This document shows positions 48,917-63,745 of a DNA stretch of 64,000 bases, piece after piece (the stretch's first letter is position 1; each line of letters starts with the position of its first letter). The notes under the pieces are model-generated. The model saw only the letters and a program-made list of their open reading frames with translations. It did not search any database and had not been told where the DNA came from. The position numbers and the translations under genes are program-made. The DNA is taken from contig NZ_JBEPIJ010000008.1 in NCBI RefSeq assembly GCF_040327995.1, positions 90,902 to 154,901 of the forward strand, given 5' to 3'. Source of the stretch: Solimonas thermocellulolyticum. GTDB lineage: Bacteria; Pseudomonadota; Gammaproteobacteria; Nevskiales; Nevskiaceae.

Positions 48917-50212
48917 ATGACGGCAGGCATTCGCGGCATGGCAGCGCTGTTGGTTTTCGGCTGCGGGCTGGCCGAGGCGGCGCCGGACTGGTCGGCGGCG
49001 GCCAGCGACATCGAGGCGCGTGTGATCGCGCACCGCCGTCATCTGCATCAGTATCCGGAACTGTCGAACCGCGAGTTCGAGACCGCGAAGTACCTGGCTC
49101 AGCATCTGCGCGCACTGGGCCTTGCGGTCGAGACCGGCATCGCCCACACCGGCGTCGTCGCCGTACTCGAAGGCGACAAGCCGGGCAAGACCGTGGCGCT
49201 GCGCGCGGACATGGACGGCCTGCCGGTGACCGAGCAAACCGGCCTGCCGTTCGCGTCCACGGTCAAGACCACGTACGACGGCCGCGAGGTCGGCGTCATG
49301 CATGCCTGCGGCCACGATGGCCACATGGCGATCCTGCTCGGCGTCGCCGAGCTGCTGGCCGCGCGCAGGGCCGAGTTGCCGGGGACGGTCAAGTTCATCT
49401 TCCAGCCGGCCGAGGAAAGCCCGCCGGTCGGCGAAGACGGTGGCGCCAAGCTGATGGTGGAACAGGGCGTGCTGAGTACCGCACCGAAGCCGGACGCGAT
49501 CTTCGGTCTGCACCTGCTGTCGATGTACGAATCCGGGCAGGTCGGCTGGCGCAGCGGCGGCATCATGGCCAGTGCCGACGACCTGCGCATCGTCGTGCAC
49601 GGCAAACAGACCCACGGCGCCGCGCCGTGGCTGGGCATCGACCCGGTGGTCGTCGCCGCGCAGATCGTGCTCGGCCTGCAGACTATCGCCAGCCGGCAGA
49701 TGGCGTCCACCGAGGCGCCGGTGATCGTGACCATCGGCAAGGTCGACGGCGGCGTGCGCGACAACATCATTCCCGACCGCGTCGAGATGAAGGGCACGCT
49801 GCGCGCGCTCAACGAGCCGATGCGCCGCGACCTGCACGCGCGCGTCAAGCGCACCGCCGAGAAGATCGCCGAGTCCGCCGGTGCGCGCGCCGAGGTGTTC
49901 ATCGCCGAGCGTCATGCCTATCCGGTCACCTACAACGATCCGGCGCTGATGCGCAGGATGCTGCCGTCGCTGCAGGACGAATTCGGCGAACGCTTGATCG
50001 AGGCGCAGCCGATTCTCGGCGCCGAGGACTTCTCGTTCTTCCAGCGCGAGATTCCGGGCTTGTATCTGTTCGTCGGCATCCGTCCGTCGGACGTGCCGGC
50101 CGAGGACTTTCCGGCCAATCACTCGCCGAAGTTCACCATGGACGAGGCGGCGCTGGCCGTCGGCGTGCGCACCTTGTCGCGGCTGGCCTGGGATTATCTG
50201 GCGGCACCATGA
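48917..50212 (+). CDS. M20-family amidohydrolase, exported
   Basis: The 431-residue metalloamidase belongs to the M20D amidohydrolase group (hippurate/IAA-amino acid hydrolase-like). Metal-binding blocks are intact: MHACGHDGHMA, the FQPAEES Glu pair and a distal His in FPANHSP near the C-terminus. An N-terminal hydrophobic signal ending GLAEAA (about residue 22) suggests periplasmic location. AGGTGAGG precedes the ATG. The stop overlaps the start of the radical SAM gene (ATGA). Confidence 0.88.
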   Translation: MTAGIRGMAALLVFGCGLAEAAPDWSAAASDIEARVIAHRRHLHQYPELSNREFETAKYLAQHLRALGLAVETGIAHTGVVAVLEGDKPGKTVALRADMDGLPVTEQTGLPFASTVKTTYDGREVGVMHACGHDGHMAILLGVAELLAARRAELPGTVKFIFQPAEESPPVGEDGGAKLMVEQGVLSTAPKPDAIFGLHLLSMYESGQVGWRSGGIMASADDLRIVVHGKQTHGAAPWLGIDPVVVAAQIVLGLQTIASRQMASTEAPVIVTIGKVDGGVRDNIIPDRVEMKGTLRALNEPMRRDLHARVKRTAEKIAESAGARAEVFIAERHAYPVTYNDPALMRRMLPSLQDEFGERLIEAQPILGAEDFSFFQREIPGLYLFVGIRPSDVPAEDFPANHSPKFTMDEAALAVGVRTLSRLAWDYLAAP

Positions 50213-51321
50213 GCCCGGCGTCGGATGCGGGCGAGGATGGCGTCGGTCGCGCGCGGCGGCTGGTCAAGGGGCGTGGCAGCACCCTCAACCCGGAAGGACG
50301 CTTCGAGAAGTCGTCTCGCGAGGGTTTCGATGATGGATGGAATCTCGGCGATGAAGAGCGGCCATCTCCCGAAACCCAGCTTTTCATCGATCACGCGCGC
50401 AGCATCATCAGCCGCAACGACTCGCCGGACATTCCGTTCCGGCAGTCGGTCAATCCGTATCGCGGGTGCGAGCACGGCTGCATCTACTGCTATGCGCGGC
50501 CGGCGCACGCCTATCTCGACCTGTCGCCGGGTCTGGACTTCGAGACCAAGCTGTTCTACAAGCCCAACGCCGCCGCGCTACTCGAACGCGAGCTGCGCAG
50601 GCCCGGCTACGTGCCCGAGTGGATCTCGCTAGGGGCGAACACCGATCCGTGGCAGCCGGTCGAGCGTAAGCTCGGCATCACCCGCAGCCTGCTCGAAGTG
50701 CTGGCGCGTTTCCGCCATCCGGTCGGCATCGTCACCAAGGGGGCGGCGCTGATCGAGCGCGACATCGACCTGTTGACCGATCTGGCTCGCGACGGCCTGG
50801 TCTTCGTCGCGATCTCGGTCACGACGCTCGATCCGGCGCTCAAGCGCATCCTCGAACCACGCGCCTCGGCGCCGGCGACGCGCCTGCGGGTGATGCGCAA
50901 GCTCGCCGACGCCGGCATCCCGACCATGGTGCTGTTCTCGCCGGTGATTCCATACGTCAACGACGCCGAACTCGAGCGCGTGCTCGAAGCGGCGCGCGAT
51001 GCCGGCGCCCGGCGCGCGAACTACGCGGTGCTGCGGCTGTCGCACGAAGTCAAAGATCTGTTCCGCGACTGGCTCGACGCGCACCTGCCGCTCAAGGCTG
51101 CGCACGTGATGAGCCTGGTGCAGCAGATGCGCGGCGGCCGCGACTACGATGCGGACTATGGTCAGCGCATGCGCGGGCAGGGGGTGTATGCCGACCTGAT
51201 CGCCCAGCGGTTTCGCAAGGCCTGCCAGCGGCTTGGCCTGAATCGCGATGGTCGATTCAAGCTGTCGACGGCGCATTTTCGGGTTCCGCCAGCAGCGGGC
51301 GATCAGCTCCCGCTGTTGTGA
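50209..51321 (+). CDS. PA0069-family radical SAM protein
   Basis: The 370-residue protein has the radical SAM iron-sulfur motif CEHGCIYC (Cys-x3-Cys-x2-Cys, residues about 86-93) within NPYRGCEHGCIYCYARPAHA. The following GLDFETKLFYKPNA and LGANTDPWQPVE blocks define the PA0069/SPL-like family. Its substrate is unknown; distant relatives repair spore photoproduct in DNA. It is co-translated with the M20 hydrolase (ATGA). It ends 19 bases before the carA promoter region. Confidence 0.9.
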   Translation: MSPASDAGEDGVGRARRLVKGRGSTLNPEGRFEKSSREGFDDGWNLGDEERPSPETQLFIDHARSIISRNDSPDIPFRQSVNPYRGCEHGCIYCYARPAHAYLDLSPGLDFETKLFYKPNAAALLERELRRPGYVPEWISLGANTDPWQPVERKLGITRSLLEVLARFRHPVGIVTKGAALIERDIDLLTDLARDGLVFVAISVTTLDPALKRILEPRASAPATRLRVMRKLADAGIPTMVLFSPVIPYVNDAELERVLEAARDAGARRANYAVLRLSHEVKDLFRDWLDAHLPLKAAHVMSLVQQMRGGRDYDADYGQRMRGQGVYADLIAQRFRKACQRLGLNRDGRFKLSTAHFRVPPAAGDQLPLL

Positions 51322-51340
51322 ATGTGCGGCAAGATTTCCG

Positions 51341-51369
51341 TGGACGGGCCGGGGATGAATCCCTATAAT
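51341..51369 (+). promoter_or_regulatory. Sigma-70 promoter of carAB
   Basis: A perfect TATAAT -10 lies at 51364-51369 with TGGACG (four of six matches to TTGACA) at 51341-51346, spacer 17. Transcription would start near 51376, about 65 bases before carA, at the foot of the folded leader. Confidence 0.8.
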
Positions 51370-51374
51370 GCGCG

Positions 51375-51431
51375 TCTAATCCTTGAACGGGGGCGCAAGC
51401 CCCCGTTTCAGTGTGTGACGACCGGATTAGA
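51375..51431 (+). promoter_or_regulatory. Structured 5' leader of carA
   Basis: TCTAATCC (51375-51382) pairs perfectly with GGATTAGA (51424-51431). Inside is a second perfect 9-bp hairpin, AACGGGGGC (51386-51394) with GCCCCCGTT (51399-51407) around a GCAA tetraloop. The outer stem begins at the predicted transcription start. After the fold only AACAACCCC separates it from the ATG, with no Shine-Dalgarno sequence. It may be a regulatory or stabilising leader; the inner hairpin could also terminate the upstream gene. Confidence 0.6.
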
Positions 51432-51440
51432 AACAACCCC

Positions 51441-52571
<1,131 letters not shown>

Positions 52572-52581
52572 TCCAAGCCTC

Positions 52582-55821
<3,240 letters not shown>

Positions 55822-55849
55822 TAAGGCCGATCATGCGTCGTTTTTGCCC

Positions 55850-55878
55850 GCCGCCGTGCTGCGGCCGGCTTTGTTTTT
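55850..55878 (+). terminator. Weak terminator-like hairpin after carB
   Basis: GCCGC (55850-55854) and GCGGC (55861-55865) form a short stem, followed by TTTGTTTTT at 55870-55878. The four bases between stem and T-run and the short stem make it a poor intrinsic terminator. It lies in the 73-base carB-greA gap. Confidence 0.35.
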
Positions 55879-55894
55879 GCCAGAAGAATCAATG

Positions 55895-56371
55895 ATGAAC
55901 AAGATCCCGATGACCGCGCGGGGCGCCGACAAGCTGCGCGAGGAACTGCGTTACCGCAAGAGCGAGTTGCGTCCGAAGATCATTGCTGCGATCGACGAGG
56001 CCCGCAAACAGGGTGATCTGCGCGAGAATGCGGAGTATCACGCGGCGCGGGAGCAACACGGTTTCAACGAGGGGCGGATCCAGGAAATCGAATCCAAGCT
56101 CAGTTCCGCGCAGATCATCGATGTCACTCAGATTCCGCCTTCCGGTAAAGTGATCTTCGGGGTCACCGTGGACTTGGCCGACGCCGACTCCGGCGAGCAG
56201 CTACGCTATCAGATCGTCGGCGAGGACGAGGCGGACGCCAAAAGTGGTCTGATTTCGGTGAACTCGCCGATCGCACGCGCCTTGATCGGCAAATCCGAGG
56301 GCGACGTGGTCCAGGTCGTCGCCCCCGTTGGTGCGCGCGAACTTGAAATCGTCAAAGTGCACTACATATGA
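55895..56371 (+). CDS. greA: Transcription elongation factor GreA
   Basis: GreA rescues backtracked RNA polymerase by stimulating transcript cleavage. The 158-residue protein (same length as E. coli) has an N-terminal coiled coil (about 8-75; DEARKQGDLRENAEYHAARE with acidic tip residues) and a C-terminal FKBP-like domain. Two adjacent ATGs exist (55892, 55895); the second gives the better seven-base distance from AGAAGA and the expected MNKIPMTARGADKLREEL start. Confidence 0.95.
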   Translation: MNKIPMTARGADKLREELRYRKSELRPKIIAAIDEARKQGDLRENAEYHAAREQHGFNEGRIQEIESKLSSAQIIDVTQIPPSGKVIFGVTVDLADADSGEQLRYQIVGEDEADAKSGLISVNSPIARALIGKSEGDVVQVVAPVGARELEIVKVHYI

Positions 56372-56445
56372 GGAGCATCGGGCGCCGCTCAAGCCGGTGC
56401 TTCGCGAACCGGTGCTGATCCCTACCATTCGGGTGCCCGCTTGCC

Positions 56446-57075
56446 ATGACACAGAAACGTCGTCCCAGCTCGGCTCGCTGGATCGCCGAGCACGAAGCCG
56501 ATCCCTACGTGCTGGAGGCCCGGCGACTCGGGCTGCGCTCCCGTGCAGCGTTCAAGCTCAAGGAGATCCAGGAGCGCGACCGCATCTTGAAACCCGGCCA
56601 GGTGGTCGTGGATCTGGGCGCGGCCCCGGGCGGCTGGAGCCAGGTCGCACGGCCGCTTCTGGGCAGCCGTGGGCAGCTGTTCGCGCTCGATCTTTTGCCG
56701 ATCGAGCCGATACCCGGGGTGGACATCATCCGCGGCGATTTTCGCGAGGATGCCGTGCTGCATCGCCTGGAGATCCGGGTCGGTGATCAGATGGTGGACG
56801 TGGTGCTCAGCGACATGGCGCCGAACATCACCGGCATCGACAGCGTCGACCAAGCGGCGAGCATGCATCTGTGCGAGCTGGCGCTGGAGTTCGCCAAGGC
56901 GCATCTCAAGCCGCGCGGCACGCTGCTGGTCAAGGCCTTCCACGGCGAGGGCTTCGACGCTTACGTTAAGGCCTTGCGCGAGCATTTCGACAGCGTGGTC
57001 ACACGCAAGCCCTGTGCATCGCGGTCGCGCAGCAGCGAGGTGTATCTGCTGGCGCGCAACTTTCGCACGGTGTAG
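56446..57075 (+). CDS. rlmE: 23S rRNA 2'-O-ribose U2552 methyltransferase RlmE
   Basis: RlmE (FtsJ/RrmJ) methylates U2552 in the ribosomal A-loop. The 209-residue protein has the family N-terminus with RSRAAFKLKEI, the SAM motif VVDLGAAPGGWSQVA (about 49-63), the catalytic Asp in LSDMAPNITG, and the late Lys in LLVKAFHGEGF, completing the K-D-K-E tetrad. It directly precedes ftsH, the widespread gammaproteobacterial order. Confidence 0.96.
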   Translation: MTQKRRPSSARWIAEHEADPYVLEARRLGLRSRAAFKLKEIQERDRILKPGQVVVDLGAAPGGWSQVARPLLGSRGQLFALDLLPIEPIPGVDIIRGDFREDAVLHRLEIRVGDQMVDVVLSDMAPNITGIDSVDQAASMHLCELALEFAKAHLKPRGTLLVKAFHGEGFDAYVKALREHFDSVVTRKPCASRSRSSEVYLLARNFRTV

Positions 57076-57132
57076 TGTTCTGATGGCAGGGCATGGGCTG
57101 CGTCGCGTGCCGGTGTAACAAGAGGAACTGCG

Positions 57133-59058
<1,926 letters not shown>

Positions 59059-59114
59059 CCGATACCGGCGCCGCTGCGCTCTGCGGGGTGTGCGCCGTGC
59101 CTCGGCCTTCGACG

Positions 59115-59954
59115 ATGCAGCTCGTTCTGCCGCACCGCGTTCTCGACCTGAGCGAGCCCTGCGTCATGGGCGTGCTCAATGTCACGCCAGACTCATTCTC
59201 CGACGGCGGTCGACATCAAACGCGTGACGCCGCAGTCGCGCACGCGCTGCAGATGGTTGCGCAGGGTGCGCGCATCGTCGACATCGGCGGCGAATCGAGC
59301 CGACCGGGCGCAAGTCCCGTGTCCGAGGAGGACGAGCTGGCGCGGGTGATCCCGGTGGTCGAGGCCTTGCGCGCGTGCAGTGACGTGGTGATCTCGGTGG
59401 ACACGACCAAGCCCGCGGTGATGCGCGCGGCCTGCGCCGCGGGCGCCGACATCATCAACGACATCAACGCACTGCAGACCCCGGGCGCGCTCGAGGTGGT
59501 GGCCGATGCCAAGGTAGCGGTGTGCCTGATGCACATGCAGGGGCGGCCGCAGACCATGCAGACCGCGCCGCGGTATGACGATGTCGTGCGCGAGGTGCGT
59601 GAGTTCCTGGCAGCGCGCATCGCTACCTGCCGCGCCGCCGGGATCGGCGCGGACCGGATCGCGATCGACCCCGGCATCGGCTTCGGCAAGACGCTAGAGC
59701 ACAACCTGACCCTGCTCGCCAATCTGCGCGCCTTGCAGATCGACCCGCATCCTTTGCTCGTCGGCGTGTCGCGGAAATCCATGTTCGGTCAGCTGCTCGG
59801 CCGCCCCCTCGATCGGCGCCTGGCCGGTAGTCTCGCCGCCGCTGCTATTGCGGTCTGGCAGGGGGCGGCTATAGTGCGCGCCCACGATGTGGCCGAAACT
59901 GTCGACGCGATCCGCACGGCCACCGAAATCCGCAGGAGGGGGGCTGCGCCTTGA
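59115..59954 (+). CDS. folP: Dihydropteroate synthase
   Basis: FolP condenses p-aminobenzoate with dihydropterin pyrophosphate and is the sulfonamide target. The 279-residue TIM-barrel enzyme has GVLNVTPDSFSDGGRH near residue 20 and DIGGESSRPGA near residue 56. ATG 59115 fits the family; a GTG nine codons upstream is possible. The stop overlaps the TTG start of glmM, coupling folate and cell-wall genes as in E. coli. Confidence 0.95.
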   Translation: MQLVLPHRVLDLSEPCVMGVLNVTPDSFSDGGRHQTRDAAVAHALQMVAQGARIVDIGGESSRPGASPVSEEDELARVIPVVEALRACSDVVISVDTTKPAVMRAACAAGADIINDINALQTPGALEVVADAKVAVCLMHMQGRPQTMQTAPRYDDVVREVREFLAARIATCRAAGIGADRIAIDPGIGFGKTLEHNLTLLANLRALQIDPHPLLVGVSRKSMFGQLLGRPLDRRLAGSLAAAAIAVWQGAAIVRAHDVAETVDAIRTATEIRRRGAAP

Positions 59955-61288
59955 CTCGCAGGTACTTCGGCACCGATGGCATCCGCGGTCGCGTCGGCGA
60001 GCCGCCGATGACGCCCGAGTTCGCGCTCAAGCTCGGCTGGGCCGCGGGGCGCGTGCTCGGCGGGGGTGCGCGCGCCCGTGTGCTCATCGGCAAGGACACG
60101 CGCCGCTCGGGCTACATGTTCGAGTCCGCGCTGGAGGCGGGTTTCGCGGCGGCCGGCGTCGAATCGGAGCTGCTCGGCCCCTTGCCGACGCCGGCCGTCG
60201 CCTACCTGACGCGCGCCCTGCGTGCCCGCGCCGGCGTGGTCATCTCGGCCTCACACAATCCGCATCACGACAACGGCGTCAAATTCTTCGGCGCCGATGG
60301 CAGCAAGCTCAGTGATGCGATCGAGCAGCAGATCGAGGACATGCTCGATCGCCCCCTCGAGTGCGTCGCGCCGGAACGTTTCGGGCGCGCGCGCCGCATC
60401 GAGGACGGCGCCGGCCGTTACATCGAGTTCTGCAAGAGCAGCTTCGGCGATCGCAGCCTCGACGGCCTGTCGCTGGTGCTCGATTGCGCCAACGGCGCCG
60501 CGTACAAGGTCGGCCCGGCCGTATTCGCCGAGCTGGGGGCGGATGTCGACGTCATCGGCAACACCCCGGACGGGCTCAACATCAACCGTGACTGCGGATC
60601 GACCCATCTGCAGGCGCTGCGTGCGCGCGTGGTCGAGCGCGGCGCGGCGCTGGGCATCGCACTCGACGGCGACGCCGATCGCTGCCTGATGGTCGATGCC
60701 GAGGGCCGCGAGATCGACGGCGACCAGATCCTCTACGTGATCGCCTGCGCGCGCCTGGCTGCCGGCACTTTGCAGGGGCCGGTGGTCGGCACGTTGATGT
60801 CCAATCTCGGTCTCGAACACGCGCTGCGCGAGCGCGGCGTCGAGTTTCGGCGCGCACAGGTCGGCGACCGCTACGTGATGGAAATGCTCAAGGCCAGCGG
60901 CGGCGTGCTCGGCGGCGAAACCTCGGGACATACCATCTGCCTCGACCGCACGACGACCGGAGACGGCATCATCACGGCCTTGCAGGTCCTCGCGGTGCTG
61001 GTACGCGAAGGTCGTTCAATCGACCAGTGTGTCGCCGGCATGCGCAAATACCCCCAGGTCCTCATCAACGTGCCAGTGAACGGGCGCGCGCGTGAGATCA
61101 TGGATAAGCCCGAGATCCGCGCAGCGCAGGCAGACGTGCTCGCACGCATCGGCGACCGCGGTCGTCTCTTGCTGAGGCCGTCGGGGACTGAGCCGCTGAT
61201 TCGCGTGATGGTGGAGGGGCAGGACGCTGCCGAGACCAGGGCGGCGGCCGAGTATCTGGCCGACTGTGTGCGCACAGTCTGCGGCTGA
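59951..61288 (+). CDS. glmM: Phosphoglucosamine mutase
   Basis: GlmM interconverts glucosamine 6-phosphate and 1-phosphate for peptidoglycan and LPS precursors. The 445-residue protein has the TTG start overlapping the folP stop, with GGAGGGGG about 10 bases upstream. Motifs: RRYFGTDGIRGRVGE at the start, active phosphoserine Ser101 in ASHNPHHDNG, the metal loop DGDADRC and the C-terminal RPSGTEPLIRVMVEG phosphate site. Confidence 0.97.
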   Translation: MTRRYFGTDGIRGRVGEPPMTPEFALKLGWAAGRVLGGGARARVLIGKDTRRSGYMFESALEAGFAAAGVESELLGPLPTPAVAYLTRALRARAGVVISASHNPHHDNGVKFFGADGSKLSDAIEQQIEDMLDRPLECVAPERFGRARRIEDGAGRYIEFCKSSFGDRSLDGLSLVLDCANGAAYKVGPAVFAELGADVDVIGNTPDGLNINRDCGSTHLQALRARVVERGAALGIALDGDADRCLMVDAEGREIDGDQILYVIACARLAAGTLQGPVVGTLMSNLGLEHALRERGVEFRRAQVGDRYVMEMLKASGGVLGGETSGHTICLDRTTTGDGIITALQVLAVLVREGRSIDQCVAGMRKYPQVLINVPVNGRAREIMDKPEIRAAQADVLARIGDRGRLLLRPSGTEPLIRVMVEGQDAAETRAAAEYLADCVRTVCG

Positions 61289-61309
61289 CGACGACAGGAC
61301 ACGAGATCG

Positions 61310-62080
61310 ATGAAGCGAAGAGCGCTGGTGGCCGGCAACTGGAAGATGAACGGCTCGCACGATTTCAACGCGAGCCTGGTGCGCGAGATTGTGCTCGAGA
61401 TCAAACGCTTCCCCGACATCGACGTGCTCGTGTGTCCGCCGGCGCCCTATCTGGACGCCGTGGGCCGTCAGCTTGCGGGTAGCGCGATCCAGCTCGGTGC
61501 GCAGAACCTGTGCGAGCAGCCAAAGCCGGGGGCTTTCACTGGCGAGATCCACGGCGGCATGTTGCGCGACGTGGGGTGCGCCTATGTCATCGTCGGGCAC
61601 TCCGAGCGCCGTGCGCTGTACGCCGAGACCGATGCGCGCGTCGCACAGAAGTTTGCCGTGGCGCTCGCGTGTGGACTCACACCGATCTTGTGCGTGGGCG
61701 AGACGCTGGACGAGCGTGAACAGCACCGCACCGAGGCGGTCATCGCCCGCCAGCTGGCTGCCGTGATCGAGGACAGCGGGATCGCCAGCTTCAAGCAAGC
61801 GGTCATCGCCTATGAGCCGGTGTGGGCGATCGGCACGGGCAAGACGGCGACCCCGGCGCAGGCCCAGGAGGTGCACGCCTTCATCCGTGGCCAGTTGGCG
61901 GCGGCAGATGCTAGAATCGCAAATTCGACGCGGATTCTCTACGGTGGCAGTGTCAAGGCCGAGAATGCGCAGTCACTGTTCAATTGTCCCGACGTCGACG
62001 GCGGCCTCATCGGAGGGGCGTCATTGAAGGCGGACGAGTTCGTGGCGATCTGTGCGGCCGCGCAGTCGCGCAGCAAGTGA
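61310..62080 (+). CDS. tpiA: Triosephosphate isomerase
   Basis: TpiA interconverts glyceraldehyde 3-phosphate and dihydroxyacetone phosphate. The 256-residue TIM barrel starts MKRRALVAGNWKMNG (active Lys in NWKMN) and has catalytic His in VIVGHSERR and Glu in AYEPVWAIGTGK. Length is normal. It sits between glmM and secG, the typical order. Confidence 0.97.
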   Translation: MKRRALVAGNWKMNGSHDFNASLVREIVLEIKRFPDIDVLVCPPAPYLDAVGRQLAGSAIQLGAQNLCEQPKPGAFTGEIHGGMLRDVGCAYVIVGHSERRALYAETDARVAQKFAVALACGLTPILCVGETLDEREQHRTEAVIARQLAAVIEDSGIASFKQAVIAYEPVWAIGTGKTATPAQAQEVHAFIRGQLAAADARIANSTRILYGGSVKAENAQSLFNCPDVDGGLIGGASLKADEFVAICAAAQSRSK

Positions 62081-62094
62081 GATTCAAAAAAATC

Positions 62095-62466
62095 ATGTAT
62101 ACGGTATTGGTGATCGTGCAGGTGCTGACTGCCGTCGGGCTCATCGGCCTGATCCTGTTGCAGCACGGCAAGGGGGCCGATGCAGGGGCCGCCTTCGGCA
62201 GCGGTGCCTCCGGCACGGTCTTCGGTGCGCGCGGCTCGGCCAATTTCCTGTCGCGTGCCACGGCGTGGCTGGCCACGGTGTTCTTCGCTGTGAGCCTGGC
62301 TCTGGCCTACCTCGTCCATGGCGAGCGCGAGGCGGCTTCGGTGATCGACCGCATCCAACCTGCGGCTGCCCAAACCGCACCGGCCGAGGCCAGCTCCGCT
62401 GAGGCTCCACCGACCCAAGCGCCCGCGGTCGAGGCGTCCGAGCCGGCCCCGATCATTCCCGACTGA
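62095..62466 (+). CDS. secG: Protein translocase subunit SecG
   Basis: SecG assists SecYEG-mediated export. The 123-residue protein has two transmembrane helices (about residues 3-22 and 55-75) joined by the conserved LLQHGKGADAGAAFGSGASG loop. The C-terminal tail is Ala/Pro/Glu-rich and longer than in E. coli. ATG 62095 is used; an in-frame GTG at 62077 overlaps the tpiA stop and would add six residues (RFKKI). Confidence 0.94.
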   Translation: MYTVLVIVQVLTAVGLIGLILLQHGKGADAGAAFGSGASGTVFGARGSANFLSRATAWLATVFFAVSLALAYLVHGEREAASVIDRIQPAAAQTAPAEASSAEAPPTQAPAVEASEPAPIIPD

Positions 62467-62484
62467 GCACCGCAGACAAAGGGC

Positions 62485-62513
62485 GCGACAAAACACGCGG
62501 TCGACGCTAAACT
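62485..62513 (+). promoter_or_regulatory. Promoter for tRNA-Leu
   Basis: GCGACA (62485-62490) and TAAACT (62508-62513) are spaced by 17 bases, followed by a GC-rich discriminator GCGCGCCCC, a feature of stringently controlled stable-RNA promoters. Transcription would begin about six bases before the tRNA. Confidence 0.65.
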
Positions 62514-62525
62514 GCGCGCCCCATC

Positions 62526-62610
62526 GCCCACGTGGTGGAATTGGTAGACACGCTACCTTGAGGTGGTAGTGACGAAAGTCGTGGGAGTTCGAGTCTCTCC
62601 GTGGGCACCA
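62526..62610 (+). tRNA. tRNA-Leu (GAG anticodon)
   Basis: The 85-base cloverleaf has acceptor arms GCCCACG and CGTGGGC, anticodon stem CTACC/GGTAG with loop TTGAGGT (anticodon GAG, reading CUC and CUU), a long variable arm as in class II tRNAs, a T-loop GTTCGAGTC and encoded CCA at 62608-62610. Placement after secG is conserved in many gammaproteobacteria. Confidence 0.97.
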
Positions 62611-62643
62611 ACGCAAGCTCGGGCCAAGCCTGGCCAATCCGAT

Positions 62644-62668
62644 AACCCCGCTTCCACGCGGGGTTTTT
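62644..62668 (+). terminator. Intrinsic terminator after tRNA-Leu
   Basis: CCCCGC (62646-62651) and GCGGGG (62658-62663) form a stem with loop TTCCAC, extended by AA/TT, followed by TTTTT. It ends the secG/tRNA transcript. The following 275 bases up to the SDR gene contain no gene I can support. Confidence 0.92.
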
Positions 62669-62944
62669 CGTTGGTGCGGCGGGTGCGGATCGTGTCGGCA
62701 GCCGGCGAGGCGATCGCGGTCTGCCCGCTTTGTTGAGGGCTGAACTGTCTCTTGACCAGAACCGCACGCGCCGTTGTGCGGAGCCCGGCGGCATCCCTAC
62801 GCTGGGAACCGTAATCACGGCCCCGCCAGGGTTCTTTCGACGACGTTCCATGTCCACGGTGTGCCAACGGCGCAGACACGCACAGAATGCGATGCAGCGG
62901 GTCGTGCGTGACGTACGCAAACTGCCGGATCGTGGTGTCGCGGC

Positions 62945-63673
62945 ATGAGTGTCGGATCGGCGTGGGCAGCGGCGCCCGCGGTCGTCGTCACGGGCGCGTC
63001 GCAGGGTATCGGCGCTGCGATCGCAGAGCGCTTCGCGACCTGCGTACCCGGTGTGCGGCTGGCACTGGTCGCCCGCGATCGCCAGCGCCTTGAGGCCGTC
63101 GCGGCGCGTTGTGCGTCGACTGGGGCACAAGCCATCGTGCTGTCGGCCGATCTACTGGAAACGGCACAGGTCGAGCGCATGGCCGGGCAGGTGTTATCGA
63201 GCTTCGGGAGCGTCGACGTGCTGGTGAACAATGCCGGCCGGTGGCGCGGCGGCGCGGTGCACGAGATGTCGGTTGGCGATTTCGCTCTGACCTTGCAGGA
63301 AAACCTGGTCAGCATGTTCGCGGTGACGCGCGCCTTCTTGCCAGCAATGCTGGCGCGCGGTCGCGGCGATCTGTTCTTCGTGTCGTCCACGTCGGGGCTA
63401 GAGGGGCTGGCCAACAATGCTGCGTACTGTGCTGCCAAGCATGGTGTCGCCGGTCTGGCGAAGGCGGTGCGTGCGGAGCTTGCTGGGCGGGGTTTGCGCG
63501 TTTGCTGCGTGTATCCGGGTGCGACCGACACGCCGACCTGGGACGGCTCTGGCGTCGATCGCGCGAGCCTGATAGCCGCGAGCGATGTCGCGCAGATGAT
63601 CGTGGAGGCGCATCGACTGTCGGGTCGGTCGATGCTGGAGGAGCTGATCCTGCGTCCTGTCGCGGGGCGTTGA
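62945..63673 (+). CDS. Short-chain dehydrogenase/reductase
   Basis: The 242-residue classical SDR has the cofactor motif TGASQGIG (about residues 16-23), NNAG (about 94-97), catalytic Ser in VSSTSG and YCAAK (YxxxK, about 160-164). The C-terminal part lacks a membrane segment. Its substrate is unknown; many relatives reduce 3-oxoacyl or small carbonyl compounds. In many gammaproteobacteria nuoA follows the tRNA here, so this gene replaces the usual neighbour. Confidence 0.88.
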   Translation: MSVGSAWAAAPAVVVTGASQGIGAAIAERFATCVPGVRLALVARDRQRLEAVAARCASTGAQAIVLSADLLETAQVERMAGQVLSSFGSVDVLVNNAGRWRGGAVHEMSVGDFALTLQENLVSMFAVTRAFLPAMLARGRGDLFFVSSTSGLEGLANNAAYCAAKHGVAGLAKAVRAELAGRGLRVCCVYPGATDTPTWDGSGVDRASLIAASDVAQMIVEAHRLSGRSMLEELILRPVAGR

Positions 63674-63745
63674 TCGGTGGATCGTTCGTTTCGTTTGGTA
63701 TGTCGAATGGCATGGCGGCGAGTCGCCGTTTGGAGGAGGCGGTGC

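Noticed and set aside
62077..62094. Programmed slippage at the A-run before secG
   Set aside because: The run lies upstream of the normal SecG start and no alternative frame extends a recognisable protein.
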